From positions 2,542,001 to 2,606,000 of the forward strand of contig NZ_CP126156.1 in NCBI RefSeq assembly GCF_030127125.1: DNA of 64,000 bases, in the 5' to 3' direction. The stretch comes from Halobaculum litoreum. Its GTDB lineage: Archaea > Halobacteriota > Halobacteria > Halobacteriales > Haloferacaceae. The notes under the pieces were generated by a model. The model searched no databases and had not been told where the DNA came from. It saw only the letters and a list, made by a program, of their open reading frames with translations. The position numbers were made by a program, and so were the translations under genes. This document shows, one piece after another, positions 1 through 9,576 of this stretch; position 1 is the first letter of the stretch, and each line of letters starts with the position of its first letter.

Positions 1-1092
<1,092 letters not shown>

Positions 1093-1269
1093 TCACTCGC
1101 CGACGAAAAAGCGTTCCCGTCGTCCGCGACGCCGCCCGGTCCGGCGGCGGCGCGCCCGCCGAGTCGCAGCGCGCGGACGGGTCCGCCGGGCGCGGGCCGG
1201 GAGCGCGGCGACGGCGGCGGCGCCCCCGCAACCGGGTCGGATAAGTGCCGCTGGGTCCAAGACCGGGGC

Positions 1270-2337
1270 ATGCAGTACCGCGAACTCGGAGACTCGGGCG
1301 TGGAGGTCAGCGAGGTCGCCTTCGGCGCGTGGGTCGTCGGCACCGACTGGTGGGGCGACCGGACCGACGAGGACTCGATTCGGATGGTCCAGCACGCCCT
1401 GGACCGCGGGATCACGTTCTTCGACACCGGCGACGTGTACGGCCACGGCCGCTCGGAGGAGCCGATCGGCGAGGCGCTCGGCGAGTTCCGCGACGAGGTC
1501 ACCGTCGGCACGAAGGTCGGCTACGACTTCTACAACAACGCGCAGGCCGGCCACGGCGAGATCCCGAAGGATCTCTCGCCCGAGTACCTCCGGAACGCCG
1601 TCGAGCAGAGTCTCGACCGACTGGACATGGAGTACCTCGACGTGCTGTTCCTCCACAACGCGAACGTCGACGAGGTGACCGACGAGGTGCTGGAGGAGCT
1701 GTACGCGATGCGCGAGGAGGGGCTGTACGACGCGCTCGGCTGGGCGCTCGGCCCGTCGATCGGCTGGCTCGCCGAGGGCGACCGCGCGGTCGAACTCGAC
1801 TTCGACGCGGTCCAGACCGTGTACAACCTGTTCGAGCAGACGCCAGGCCGCCACTTCCTCGACACGATCCGCGAGGAGGGCGCCGACACGAGCCTCATCG
1901 CGCGCGTCCCGCACTCCTCGGGGCTGCTCAACAAGCAGGTGCGCCCCGACACCGAACTCGGCAAGGGCGACCACCGCGCCCACCGCCCGGACGCGTGGTT
2001 CGAGACGGGCTGGGAGAAGGTCGACGCCATCGAGTTCCTCGAACGGGACGGCGAGCGCACGATGGGGCAGGCGTCGATCCAGTACCTCCTCGACGACGCG
2101 GAGGTCGCCAGCGTCGTCCCCACGTTCCGCTCGCTCGACGACATCGACGAGTGGGCGGCCGCGCCCGACACGCCCCGCCTCAGCGACGCGGAGCGCGCCC
2201 GCGTCGACGAGCTGTACGCCGACAACTTCGGCATCGAGCGCGACGACGGCATGAGCGCCGAGCAGTTCCGCACGTCCGTCGACGGCGACGACCTCCGCGC
2301 GGCCGGCGTCCTCCCGCGCGAGGAGCCGGCGGACTGA
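1270..2337 (+). CDS. Aldo/keto reductase
   Basis: 355-residue NADPH-dependent oxidoreductase of the AKR superfamily. The catalytic tetrad is readable: Asp52 and Tyr57 in FDTGDVYG, Lys82 in VGTKVG, and His129 in VLFLHN. The length and the C-terminal region with QASIQYLL and a VVPTFRS segment fit the YajO/Tas-like cytosolic group. The open frame extends far upstream, but that part is antisense to the GH32 gene; the ATG at 1270 begins the family-typical MQYRELGDSGVEVSEV N-terminus. A weak AT-rich element (gataag, ~1240) could be its promoter. Substrate unknown; the neighbouring fructosidase suggests sugar metabolism, which is only an inference. Confidence 0.93.
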   Translation: MQYRELGDSGVEVSEVAFGAWVVGTDWWGDRTDEDSIRMVQHALDRGITFFDTGDVYGHGRSEEPIGEALGEFRDEVTVGTKVGYDFYNNAQAGHGEIPKDLSPEYLRNAVEQSLDRLDMEYLDVLFLHNANVDEVTDEVLEELYAMREEGLYDALGWALGPSIGWLAEGDRAVELDFDAVQTVYNLFEQTPGRHFLDTIREEGADTSLIARVPHSSGLLNKQVRPDTELGKGDHRAHRPDAWFETGWEKVDAIEFLERDGERTMGQASIQYLLDDAEVASVVPTFRSLDDIDEWAAAPDTPRLSDAERARVDELYADNFGIERDDGMSAEQFRTSVDGDDLRAAGVLPREEPAD

Positions 2338-2341
2338 CGCC

Positions 2342-2548
2342 GTGTCGACGACCGGCGCGGACGACCGGGCGGGCCGCTACGCGCGCCGGCTCCGGCGGCT
2401 CGCCGCCGTGACCCTCGTCGTCCACGCGGCGCTGGCGGCGCTCGTCTACCGCGACGCCGCCGGCCGGGACGTCTCCGGCGCCCGCTGGGCGGCGTTCACG
2501 CTGCTCGGCGGCCTGCTCGGGGTCGCCGGCTACCTCCGCCGACGCTGA
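2342..2548 (+). CDS. Small two-helix membrane protein
   Basis: 68 residues starting at GTG, four bases after the aldo/keto reductase stop and so probably translationally coupled to it. The N-terminus is basic and arginine-rich; residues ~20-37 and ~46-64 are hydrophobic and predict two membrane helices separated by a short charged loop. No family recognised. It could be an accessory membrane peptide; small proteins of this layout are common in haloarchaea. Confidence 0.6.
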   Translation: MSTTGADDRAGRYARRLRRLAAVTLVVHAALAALVYRDAAGRDVSGARWAAFTLLGGLLGVAGYLRRR

Positions 2549-2648
2549 CCGACCGCACCCCCTCTCTTTCGCCTCGAAACCCCCGGACTGCGGAGCCGTG
2601 ACTCGCCCGCGCGTTCACTTTCACTCCGCGCTCGGCCGCACGGCCGAC

Positions 2649-2866
2649 GGGCGGCTCGGGACGGCACCTCGCCGCCGTCCCTCGAGGGCTCGCTCACGAA
2701 GTTCGCTCGGGACCGGACAGCCGGTGGGCGGCTCGGGACGGCACCTCGCCGCCGTCCCTCGAGGGCTCGCTCACGAAGTTCGCTCGGGACCGGACAGCCG
2801 GTGGGCGGCTCGGGACGGCACCTCGCCGCCGTCCCTCGAGGGCTCGCTCACGACGTTCGCTCGCCC
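2649..2866. repeat. 77-bp tandem repeat, about 2.8 copies
   Basis: Copies begin at 2649, 2726 and 2803 with exact spacing of 77 bases. The unit reads gggcggctcgggacgg, then cctcgccgccgtccctcgag, then ggctcgctcacgaagttcgctcgggaccggacagccggt. The first two full units are nearly identical; the third is partial and overlaps the 3' end of the histidine-kinase gene. The core gctcgctcacgaagttcgctcgg resembles short GAGCG/CGCTC-type intergenic elements frequent in haloarchaeal genomes. Read on the minus strand each copy repeats the last codons and stop of the kinase (GERTS-stop), so the array looks like serial duplication of the gene's 3' end. Confidence 0.9.
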
Positions 2867-4467
2867 TCGCCGGTCACGATCTCGAACCGCGCACCCCCGC
2901 CGTTCCGCGGCGCCGCGTCGGTCGCCCGCACGTCCCAGCCGTGGGCGTCCGCGATCTCGGCGACGATGGCGAGCCCGAAGCCGGTGCCGTCCTCGGCGGT
3001 CGTGTGCCCGCGCTCGAACACGCGGTCGCGGTCCGTCGGCGGGACGCCCGGCCCGTCGTCGGCGACGTAGAAGCCGCTCCGGGCGGGGTCGTCGAGCCGC
3101 CCCACGGTCACGGCGACGCCGTCGCCGGCGTGCTCGACGGCGTTGCGGAAGAGGTTCTCGAACAGCTCCTGCAGGCGCGAGGCGTCGGCCTCGACGGTGC
3201 CGACGCCGTCGGCAACCGACACGGTGCCGCCGCCGTCGATGGTCCGCCAGACGCTCGTCACCGTCGACGCGAGCGCGACCGGCTCGGTCTCGCCCACCGA
3301 CCGGCCCGTGCGCGCGAGCGCGAGCAGGTCGTCGATGAGCGCCTCCATGCGCTCGTGGGCCGTCTCCATGTGGTCGAGGTGCGGGCTGTCGACGTGGTCG
3401 CCGAGCAGTTCGAGCCGCCCCTGTGCGACGTTCAGGGGGTTGCGGAGGTCGTGGGAGACGACGCTCGCGAACTCGTCGAGGCGCTCGTTCTGGCGGGCGA
3501 GCTGCCGCTCGCGTCGGCGAACGAGTTCCTCCCGCTCGGCCCGGTCGAGCGCCGCCTCGACCGTGTCGGCGAACAGCCGCGCCAGCGCGAGGTCGGTGTC
3601 GTCGAACCGGCCGGCGCGCTCGCTCGCGGCGAAGAACACCCCGTGGTCCCCCAGCGGGATCGCCATCCCGGCCCGGACGGGCGTGTCGGCGTCGGCGACC
3701 CGCGGCGACTCGCGGACGTCGTCGTGGCACGCCGGCTCGCCCGTCTCGTACACGTGCCAGCCGATGCTGTCGCGGCCGAGCGTCGGCACCTCCCCGTACA
3801 GGCCGCGGACCTCGCCCGTCACGCTCACGGGGACGAGCCGGTCGGCGTCGGTCGACCGCAGGTACACCGCGTTCAAGCGGAGGTCCAGCACCTCGTGGGC
3901 GGTGTTCGTCGCCGCGGCGGCGACGGCGGCGGCGTCGCGCGCCTCCATCAGCTCCCGGGTCGCCTCGTGGAGTTCGTTCACCCGCGCCTCGCGCTCGAGC
4001 CGGTCGAGCGCGACGCCGGTGTTCTCGGCGAGCAGTTCGACGAGGCGGAGCGAGCCGTCGCCCGACCCCTCGGCTCGTTCGGTGCCGGCGATCAACACCC
4101 CGTGGCCCGGGATCGGGACGACGACGCCGCGGTCCGGGTCGTCGGGGTGGTCCGGCCCGCCGAGGCGGAGTGACTCCTCGCGCTCGTACACCTCGTACAC
4201 CCGGTCGCCGGGGGTGTACGTCGGGGGGTCGTCGTCGAACCGCTCGCGGACCGCACCGGGGTACGCCACCGGCACCAGCCCCTCGTCCCCGTCCGTCGCT
4301 CGGAGGTGAACCCCCGTGAGCGGGTAGCCGAGGACGCGCTCGCTCACGTCGACCACGACCGCCGAGAGCGACTCCCGGCTCGTCGCCGTCATGAGTTCGC
4401 GCGTCGCCGCGTACAGCGAGTGGAGCCGGTCGTCCACGCCCCCGCCGGCGGCACCCCCGGTCGTCAT
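2848..4467 (-). CDS. GAF-GAF sensor histidine kinase
   Basis: 539 residues, no membrane segments, so a soluble sensor. Two GAF-like sensor domains (~15-155 and ~165-310) share the pattern LHxATRELM...LxLxxVxLRxTD...VxVPIPxHGVL, pointing to an internal duplication. A HisKA dimerisation domain follows, with phospho-acceptor His339 in SVVSHDLRNPLN, then a HATPase_c domain with N box (ENLFRNAVEH, ~437-446), G1 (ADDGPGV, ~469) and G2 (GTGFGLAI, ~494). No response regulator lies beside it; orphan kinases of this type are common in haloarchaea. The 3' end runs into the 77-bp tandem repeat. A TATA box 24 bases upstream suggests a leaderless message. Confidence 0.92.
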   Translation of the reverse strand: MTTGGAAGGGVDDRLHSLYAATRELMTATSRESLSAVVVDVSERVLGYPLTGVHLRATDGDEGLVPVAYPGAVRERFDDDPPTYTPGDRVYEVYEREESLRLGGPDHPDDPDRGVVVPIPGHGVLIAGTERAEGSGDGSLRLVELLAENTGVALDRLEREARVNELHEATRELMEARDAAAVAAAATNTAHEVLDLRLNAVYLRSTDADRLVPVSVTGEVRGLYGEVPTLGRDSIGWHVYETGEPACHDDVRESPRVADADTPVRAGMAIPLGDHGVFFAASERAGRFDDTDLALARLFADTVEAALDRAEREELVRRRERQLARQNERLDEFASVVSHDLRNPLNVAQGRLELLGDHVDSPHLDHMETAHERMEALIDDLLALARTGRSVGETEPVALASTVTSVWRTIDGGGTVSVADGVGTVEADASRLQELFENLFRNAVEHAGDGVAVTVGRLDDPARSGFYVADDGPGVPPTDRDRVFERGHTTAEDGTGFGLAIVAEIADAHGWDVRATDAAPRNGGGARFEIVTGEGERTS

Positions 4468-4490
4468 TGGCGGGTCTATCGATTCGCCCG

Positions 4491-4498
4491 GTATAAAC
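4491..4498 (-). promoter_or_regulatory. TATA box of the GAF histidine kinase
   Basis: On the minus strand the sequence reads GGTTTATACC, a good haloarchaeal TATA element. Its 3' edge is 24 bases from the ATG at 4467, placing the transcription start at or next to the start codon (leaderless). The remaining 4499-4671 stretch shows nothing else. Confidence 0.6.
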
Positions 4499-4671
4499 CT
4501 CGGTCCTCGTCCATCAACGCAGATATTCGGCCGACTCGCGTTCGTCCGGTCGGCTCGTGGCCGGACCGCGGTTCCTTCGCGGGCGGCCCCCCGGAAGCAA
4601 CGTCGGACGGATCCGGCCGGGAGGAACCGCCGCGCCGCCGTCCGTCCGTCCGAGCCCTCGGTCGCGCTCGC

Positions 4672-6204
4672 CTACGCCAGGAACACGTGCCGCGGCCGGT
4701 CCGCGAGGACGTCGCGCCCCCACGAGACGGTGTCGCGGAAGGCGTCCGAGCGGAAGAAGCCCATCGCGTCGTCCTTCGAGGCCCACTGGCTCGCGATGAA
4801 CATGTCGTTCTCGTCCTCGCGGTTCACCATCAGGTCCGTCTCGAAGTGGCCGTCCATGTCGTCGAGCAGGTCGCCGACGACGCCGAACTTGTCGACGAAG
4901 TCCTCGCGGTGCTCGGGCTTGACGGTGTAGAACATCCCCATCGTCCCGAAGCCGGACTCCTCGCCGGCGCGTTCGACGATCCCCGGGAGCTCCGAGAGGA
5001 AGCCCGCGGCCGTCTCGGCGGCGCTGGCGGTGTCCCAGATGCTCACGACCGCCGCGCGGTCGGTCTCCGAGCCCTCGTACACGGCGGTCTTGACGTGGGT
5101 GCCGTAGTGGTCGAAGTTCTTGCGCAGGCCGTCGACCTCGTCGAACAGGTCGTCGGCGTCCGCCTCCGAGTAGAGGACGGTCGCGTACACGTCCTCGCCG
5201 TGGGGCTTGCCCGCGTAGATGTCCAGATCCTCCAGTTCGTGCCGGATGCTCGCCTCCTCGTCGGCGCCCGTGTCCTCGTCGGCGCTCCCGTGGTGGCCGC
5301 CGCCGTCGTCGCCGCCGTGCCCGCCCTCGCCGTGGTGGTGCCCGCCGTCGTCGCCGCCGTGGTGGCCGCCGGACTCGCCGTGCGGGTGGCCGCCGCCGTG
5401 GGCGGACTCGCCGCCGTGCTCGCTCGTGGGCACCCGCTCGCCGTCGAGGTACGCGCCCAGATCCGTCGGCGGGAAGCGCCGCCCGACGTAGAACGGCCCG
5501 AACTCGCCGTACTCGGCGGACGCCTCGTCGAAGCGCATCTCGTACACGATGTCCTTGATGTCGGCCGGGTCGCCGCCGAACAGCGTGACGCCCCACTCGT
5601 AGTCGTCGAAGCCGACCGACGAGGCGATCACCTGCTTGATCTTGCCCGCGTACTCGCGACCGATCTCGCCGTGGCCCGAGAGGAGGTCCGAGCGCTCCTC
5701 GTACGACAACGAGTACCAGTTTTGCCCGGCCTCGCGCTTGCGGTTCATCGGGTAGAAGGAGACGTACTCGCCGTCCGGGATCTCCGGCTTCAGCTTCCCC
5801 TCGATGTACCGGCGGATCCCCTCTTCGACCTCCTCCTCGTCCCCGTCGAAGTAGGAGTCGGAGACGTAGTCGGACACCTCGGTGACGGAGACGTACGAGG
5901 TCGGCTGGTCGGTGAACTCCGCCAGCGCGGTCGACTCGAAGCGGCGCTCGGCCGCCGAAAGCGCGTCCAGCGTCGGCCGGAAGTGCACGACCATGAGGTC
6001 GGCCTTGTGGCCGAGCACCGAGAACACCGCCGAGGCGCCCGCCTCGGCGTCGGCGACGCGCTCGTGTTCCTCGAGGTACGCGACACCCTCCTCGACCGCC
6101 AGTTCGCGGTCGCGCTCGGGCGCCTCGCGCCACGCGTCCCAGTCCACCGTCCGGAAGTCGTGGAGCACGTACCAACCCTCCTCCGTTTGCGGGGGTTTCG
6201 CCAT
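4672..6204 (-). CDS. pitA: PitA-like heme-binding Cld/ChdC-type protein fused to antibiotic-monooxygenase-like domain
   Basis: 510 residues. Residues 1-~255 are a chlorite-dismutase/HemQ (coproheme decarboxylase) family domain: FYPMNRKREAGQNWYSL (~150-166) carries the family tyrosine, and LLSGHGEIGREYAGKIKQV (~175-193) carries the likely proximal heme His178. Residues ~261-308 are a Gly/Asp/His linker with twelve histidines. Residues ~325-510 are an ABM-type ferredoxin-like domain (MGMFYTVKPEHREDFV...FIASQWASKDDAMGFF). This is the fusion described as PitA in Haloferax volcanii. True chlorite dismutation is not implied; a heme-biosynthesis or heme-handling role fits better. The start at 6204 (MAKPPQTEEGWYVLHDFR) is chosen over upstream in-frame codons because the family begins there. 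Confidence 0.9.
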   Translation of the reverse strand: MAKPPQTEEGWYVLHDFRTVDWDAWREAPERDRELAVEEGVAYLEEHERVADAEAGASAVFSVLGHKADLMVVHFRPTLDALSAAERRFESTALAEFTDQPTSYVSVTEVSDYVSDSYFDGDEEEVEEGIRRYIEGKLKPEIPDGEYVSFYPMNRKREAGQNWYSLSYEERSDLLSGHGEIGREYAGKIKQVIASSVGFDDYEWGVTLFGGDPADIKDIVYEMRFDEASAEYGEFGPFYVGRRFPPTDLGAYLDGERVPTSEHGGESAHGGGHPHGESGGHHGGDDGGHHHGEGGHGGDDGGGHHGSADEDTGADEEASIRHELEDLDIYAGKPHGEDVYATVLYSEADADDLFDEVDGLRKNFDHYGTHVKTAVYEGSETDRAAVVSIWDTASAAETAAGFLSELPGIVERAGEESGFGTMGMFYTVKPEHREDFVDKFGVVGDLLDDMDGHFETDLMVNREDENDMFIASQWASKDDAMGFFRSDAFRDTVSWGRDVLADRPRHVFLA

Positions 6205-6370
6205 GGCCGGATCCTCGGACGCGGGGGGCTTGTGGCTTGCGTCACCGCCCGACGGACGCGTGCGGCCCGGGCGCGGTCCGGGCCCGCTCGCACCGGGGCC
6301 CGCGACCCCCACACCGGCGACCGCCGCCGCGACCGATCCGCTCTTGGCCGCCTTCGCCGGACACCCGTCC

Positions 6371-6859
6371 GTGTCCGAGCCACCGATCCGTCCGGCGGCC
6401 GACGCGGACGCCCCCGCCCTCGCCGCGCTCTACCGGGACGCCTACGGCCGCCTCGCGGACGCCGGCTTCCCGTCGAGCGCCGCCGAGACCGACGCCGCCG
6501 AGGTCCGCGAGTGGCTCGCCGAGCGGGACTGCTGGGTCGTCGACGACCCGGCGGGGCACGACGACGCACCCCGCGTCGCCGCGGCGATCCAACTCCGGGG
6601 GCGCGAGGACTGGCCCTGTCCGGAGGTGTGTCGCCTCGCGGTCGCCCCCGAACGCCGGCGCGAGGGGCTCGGGGCGGCGCTGCTCGACCACGCGGAGGCC
6701 GTCGTCGCCGAGCGGGGTCACGACCGCGTCCGCCTCCGCTCGTTCACCGACCACCCGTTCCTGCTCGACTGGTACGCCGCCCGCGGCTACGAGCGGGTCG
6801 GCCTCCAGCGGCTCGACTCGCGGCCGTTCGACGTCCCGATCCTCGAGCGGCGCCTGTGA
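6371..6859 (+). CDS. GNAT-family N-acetyltransferase
   Basis: 162 residues with a GTG start that gives the compact N-terminus VSEPPIRPAADADAPALAAL typical of GNAT proteins; the open frame upstream is antisense to pitA. Motif A is CRLAVAPERRREGLGAALL (~84-102), with the R/QxxGxG/A acetyl-CoA pyrophosphate loop as RREGLGA. Motif B is FLLDWYAARGYERVG. It transfers an acetyl group from acetyl-CoA to an unknown amine. It is divergent from pitA and lies 84 bases before a site-2 protease; no functional link is evident. Confidence 0.85.
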   Translation: MSEPPIRPAADADAPALAALYRDAYGRLADAGFPSSAAETDAAEVREWLAERDCWVVDDPAGHDDAPRVAAAIQLRGREDWPCPEVCRLAVAPERRREGLGAALLDHAEAVVAERGHDRVRLRSFTDHPFLLDWYAARGYERVGLQRLDSRPFDVPILERRL

Positions 6860-6943
6860 GGCGCTCGCCGCCCCCGTCCGGCGGTTCCGCGCGGGGTGTG
6901 CGGACCCGAACCCCTTTCACCGCTCCCCGACTTTCGGTGGGTA

Positions 6944-8758
6944 ATGGCTACGTCCTCCCTCCTCTCGAACACCCTGCTGTGGGTGCTCGCGGGGATCCTC
7001 GCGTACTCGCTCGTGATGGCGGGGCTCTACTCCCGGGGGTACCTCCCGGACGCCGTCCGCGTGCAGGGGCCGCTGACGACGATCCACACGACCCGGGGCC
7101 GCGCGTTCCTGAACTGGCTGTCCGCCCCGCGACGCCTCTGGCGGGCGTGGAGCAACGTCGGCGTCGGCATCGCGGTCGTCGTCATGGTCGCGATGTTCGG
7201 GTTCCTCGTGTTCTCCGCGCTGGCGACGCTGGAGAGCCCCACCCAGACGCAGGCGAACCAGCCGTCGAACTTCCTCATCATCCCCGGCGTCAACGACTTC
7301 CTGCCGCTGGCGGTCGCCCCCGAGATCGTGTTCGGCCTGCTCGTCGCGCTGGTCGTCCACGAGGGGGGCCACGGCCTGCTGTGCCGCGTCGAGGACATCG
7401 ACATCGACTCGCTGGGCGTCGTCCTGCTGGCGATCATCCCCGTCGGCGCGTTCGTCGAACCCGACGAGGAGAGTCAGGCGAGGGCCGACCGCGGCGCCCG
7501 CTCGCGGATGTTCGCCGCCGGCGTCACGAACAACTTCGCCGTCACGGCCGTCGTGTTCGCGTTGCTGTTCGGCCCGGTCGTCGCGTCCATCGCTCCCGCC
7601 GCCGGTCTCGCCGTCGGCGGCGCGTACCAGGGCGCGCCCGCCGCCGACGCCGGCATCGAGAGCGGCGACCGCATCACCGCCGTCGCGGGGCAGTCGGTCG
7701 CCGACCCCGCCGCCTTCGAGTCGGCGCTGTCGGCCGCCGACGACCCGACCGTCGAGATGACGCTCAACGACGGCGCGGAGACGGTCACCGTCGAGCGCCG
7801 GGTGACGGCGGTCGGCGCCGTCGAGGGGAACCCGCTCGGCCTGTCCGTCGACCCGCAGGGTGAACCGCCGCAGATCACCGCCGTCAACGGCACCGAGGTG
7901 CGCACCGAGGCCGCCTTCCGCGAGGCCGCCCGCGAGCACGAGTTCGCGCGGGTGACGACCAGCGAGGGGACCGTCCGGGCGCCGCTGGGCGCGTACGTCG
8001 CGGCCGTCACCGAGAACGGCGCGCTCGACAACCAGACGGACCTCTCCGGGCCGTTCACGATCACCCGGATCGACGGCGAGCGGATCGTCGACTACGACGA
8101 CCTCACGACGACGCTCTCGGGGGACACCTACGCCCCGGGCGACGCGGTGACCCTCCGGCTGTACGCCGACGGCGCGTCCCGCGAGGTGACGGTCGAACTC
8201 GGCGGGACCGCGTCGAATCCGCTGATCGGCGTCTCCGTCGTGCGCGGCGTCTCCGGCGTCGTCGTCGACGACCTCGGGATCCAGCGCTACCCGGCCGAGG
8301 CGTACCTCGCGCTGCTGGGCAGCGACTCCGGCCAGGCGCCGCCGGGACTGGGCGGCATCGTCGGCTCCCCGCTGGGGCTCGTGTACGCCGCGCTGTTGCT
8401 CCCGCTCGCGAGCGTCGTCTCCGCGGCGCTCCCGTACAACTTCGCCGGCTTCTACGGGCCGTGGGCGGGCTTCTACGACGTGACCGGCCCGCTCGGCTTC
8501 CTCGGCGAGGGGCCGGTGTTCCTGCTCGCGAACGTCCTGTTCTGGACCGGCTGGATCAACATCCAACTGGGCATCTTCAACTGCATCCCCGGCTACCCGC
8601 TCGACGGCGGCCGCCTGCTCCGCATGGGCGCCGAGGGACTCGTCTCCCGGCTGCCCGTCTCCGACCGCGGGCGGCTGGTGTCGACGCTCACCACCTCCGT
8701 CGGACTCACGATGTTGGCGGCGCTGCTCGTCGTCGTGTTCGCGCCGTCGGTCCTCTGA
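6944..8758 (+). CDS. Site-2 protease family M50 metalloprotease with PDZ-like region
   Basis: 604 residues, multipass membrane protein. Helices are evident near 8-28, 73-94 and 128-147, with the zinc motif HEGGH at 139-143 in the last. A second core region near the C-terminus has GYPLDGGRLL (~575), the M50 LDG motif supplying the third metal ligand Asp. Between them lies a long soluble insert (~215-450) with PDZ-like segments (AADAGIESGDRITAVAGQ), as in RseP-type enzymes. Predicted to cut transmembrane segments of anti-sigma-like or regulatory membrane proteins; substrate unknown. ATG at 6944 follows a ggtgggt ribosome-binding-like stretch. A second, simpler M50 protein is encoded at 13664. 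Confidence 0.93.
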   Translation: MATSSLLSNTLLWVLAGILAYSLVMAGLYSRGYLPDAVRVQGPLTTIHTTRGRAFLNWLSAPRRLWRAWSNVGVGIAVVVMVAMFGFLVFSALATLESPTQTQANQPSNFLIIPGVNDFLPLAVAPEIVFGLLVALVVHEGGHGLLCRVEDIDIDSLGVVLLAIIPVGAFVEPDEESQARADRGARSRMFAAGVTNNFAVTAVVFALLFGPVVASIAPAAGLAVGGAYQGAPAADAGIESGDRITAVAGQSVADPAAFESALSAADDPTVEMTLNDGAETVTVERRVTAVGAVEGNPLGLSVDPQGEPPQITAVNGTEVRTEAAFREAAREHEFARVTTSEGTVRAPLGAYVAAVTENGALDNQTDLSGPFTITRIDGERIVDYDDLTTTLSGDTYAPGDAVTLRLYADGASREVTVELGGTASNPLIGVSVVRGVSGVVVDDLGIQRYPAEAYLALLGSDSGQAPPGLGGIVGSPLGLVYAALLLPLASVVSAALPYNFAGFYGPWAGFYDVTGPLGFLGEGPVFLLANVLFWTGWINIQLGIFNCIPGYPLDGGRLLRMGAEGLVSRLPVSDRGRLVSTLTTSVGLTMLAALLVVVFAPSVL

Positions 8759-8815
8759 GGACGGGGCGACGGACCGCCCGCGCCCCTTCGTTTCCCCGTC
8801 GCGTCCCGCGTTCGA

Positions 8816-9433
8816 CTACTCGCCGGTGCCGCCGTCGGCCGCCGCCTCCTCGGGCCGGCCGCCGTCGGCGTCCGCCCGCGGCTCCTCCTCGTCGTCCCCG
8901 GCGTCGCTCTCGTCCGGCGCGTCAGCGTCGCCCTGGCGGGCGTGGAACTCCTCGGGGGTGTCGGGGACCCGCTCGAACTCCCCGAAGTCGCGCTCGTGGT
9001 GGCGGATCACCTGCTCGGCGATCCACCCGGAGTACTCCGCGTCGAAGCGCCACTCGTCGGGCTCGGGGTGGACGTCGAACCGGTCGTCGGTCGCGAACGC
9101 GACGTACATGTGGTAGAAGCCGAGGATCACGTCCGCGAAGTCGCGGGCCTTCCCGCCGACCTCGCGGCGCTTCTCCGCGAGGTGGTCGCGCCCGGCGTCG
9201 GTGAGCGCGAAGTACTTCCGGTCGGGTTCGTCCGCGCGTTCGATCCGCTCGGCGTACCCCTCCTCCTCGAACTTGTAGAGGATCGGGTAGACGGAGCCGT
9301 AGGAGGGCTCCCAGTGGCCGCCGCTGATGTCGGTGATCTCCTTGAGGATCTCGTACCCGTATCGCGGCTTCTCCTCTAAAAGCTCCAACACGATGTACGA
9401 GATGAGCCCACGCGGCGGGCCGCTCTTCCGCAT
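8816..9433 (-). CDS. PadR-family transcriptional regulator
   Basis: 205 residues. The N-terminal winged helix (~8-90) has the PadR signature PPRGLISYIVLELL, KPRYGYEILKEI, WEPSYGSVYPILYKFEEEGY and RKYFALTDAGRDHL. The C-terminal part has an FYHMYVAFA helix and an acidic, probably disordered tail of ~45 residues rich in Asp/Glu. Start ATG at 9433; a TATA-like CCCTTAG and a palindrome lie upstream. It probably represses a nearby or its own promoter; its target cannot be read from the sequence. Expressed convergently with the M50 gene. Confidence 0.92.
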   Translation of the reverse strand: MRKSGPPRGLISYIVLELLEEKPRYGYEILKEITDISGGHWEPSYGSVYPILYKFEEEGYAERIERADEPDRKYFALTDAGRDHLAEKRREVGGKARDFADVILGFYHMYVAFATDDRFDVHPEPDEWRFDAEYSGWIAEQVIRHHERDFGEFERVPDTPEEFHARQGDADAPDESDAGDDEEEPRADADGGRPEEAAADGGTGE

Positions 9434-9492
9434 TACCCGACGTTTCCGGTGTCGGTCACTAAGGGTTTCGGTCCCGAGAACGCCGCTGACTG

Positions 9493-9502
9493 ACTGGCCA
9501 GT
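9493..9502. promoter_or_regulatory. Perfect palindrome upstream of padR (candidate operator)
   Basis: actggccagt is a perfect 10-bp palindrome, preceded by the direct doublet ctgactga. It lies about 60 bases upstream of the padR ATG and about 30 upstream of its probable TATA element, a usual place for a regulator-binding site. Autoregulation is plausible but not shown. Confidence 0.35.
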
Positions 9503-9576
9503 TCGTCTACCGGCCGATCTCGGGTTACGACCTTCCGGAACGCGGTGAACGAAACGGGGTGTCGGACCGCCGGGCC

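Noticed and set aside
2649..2866. CRISPR-like array
   Set aside because: The 77-base units are contiguous with no unique spacers and no cas genes are present.
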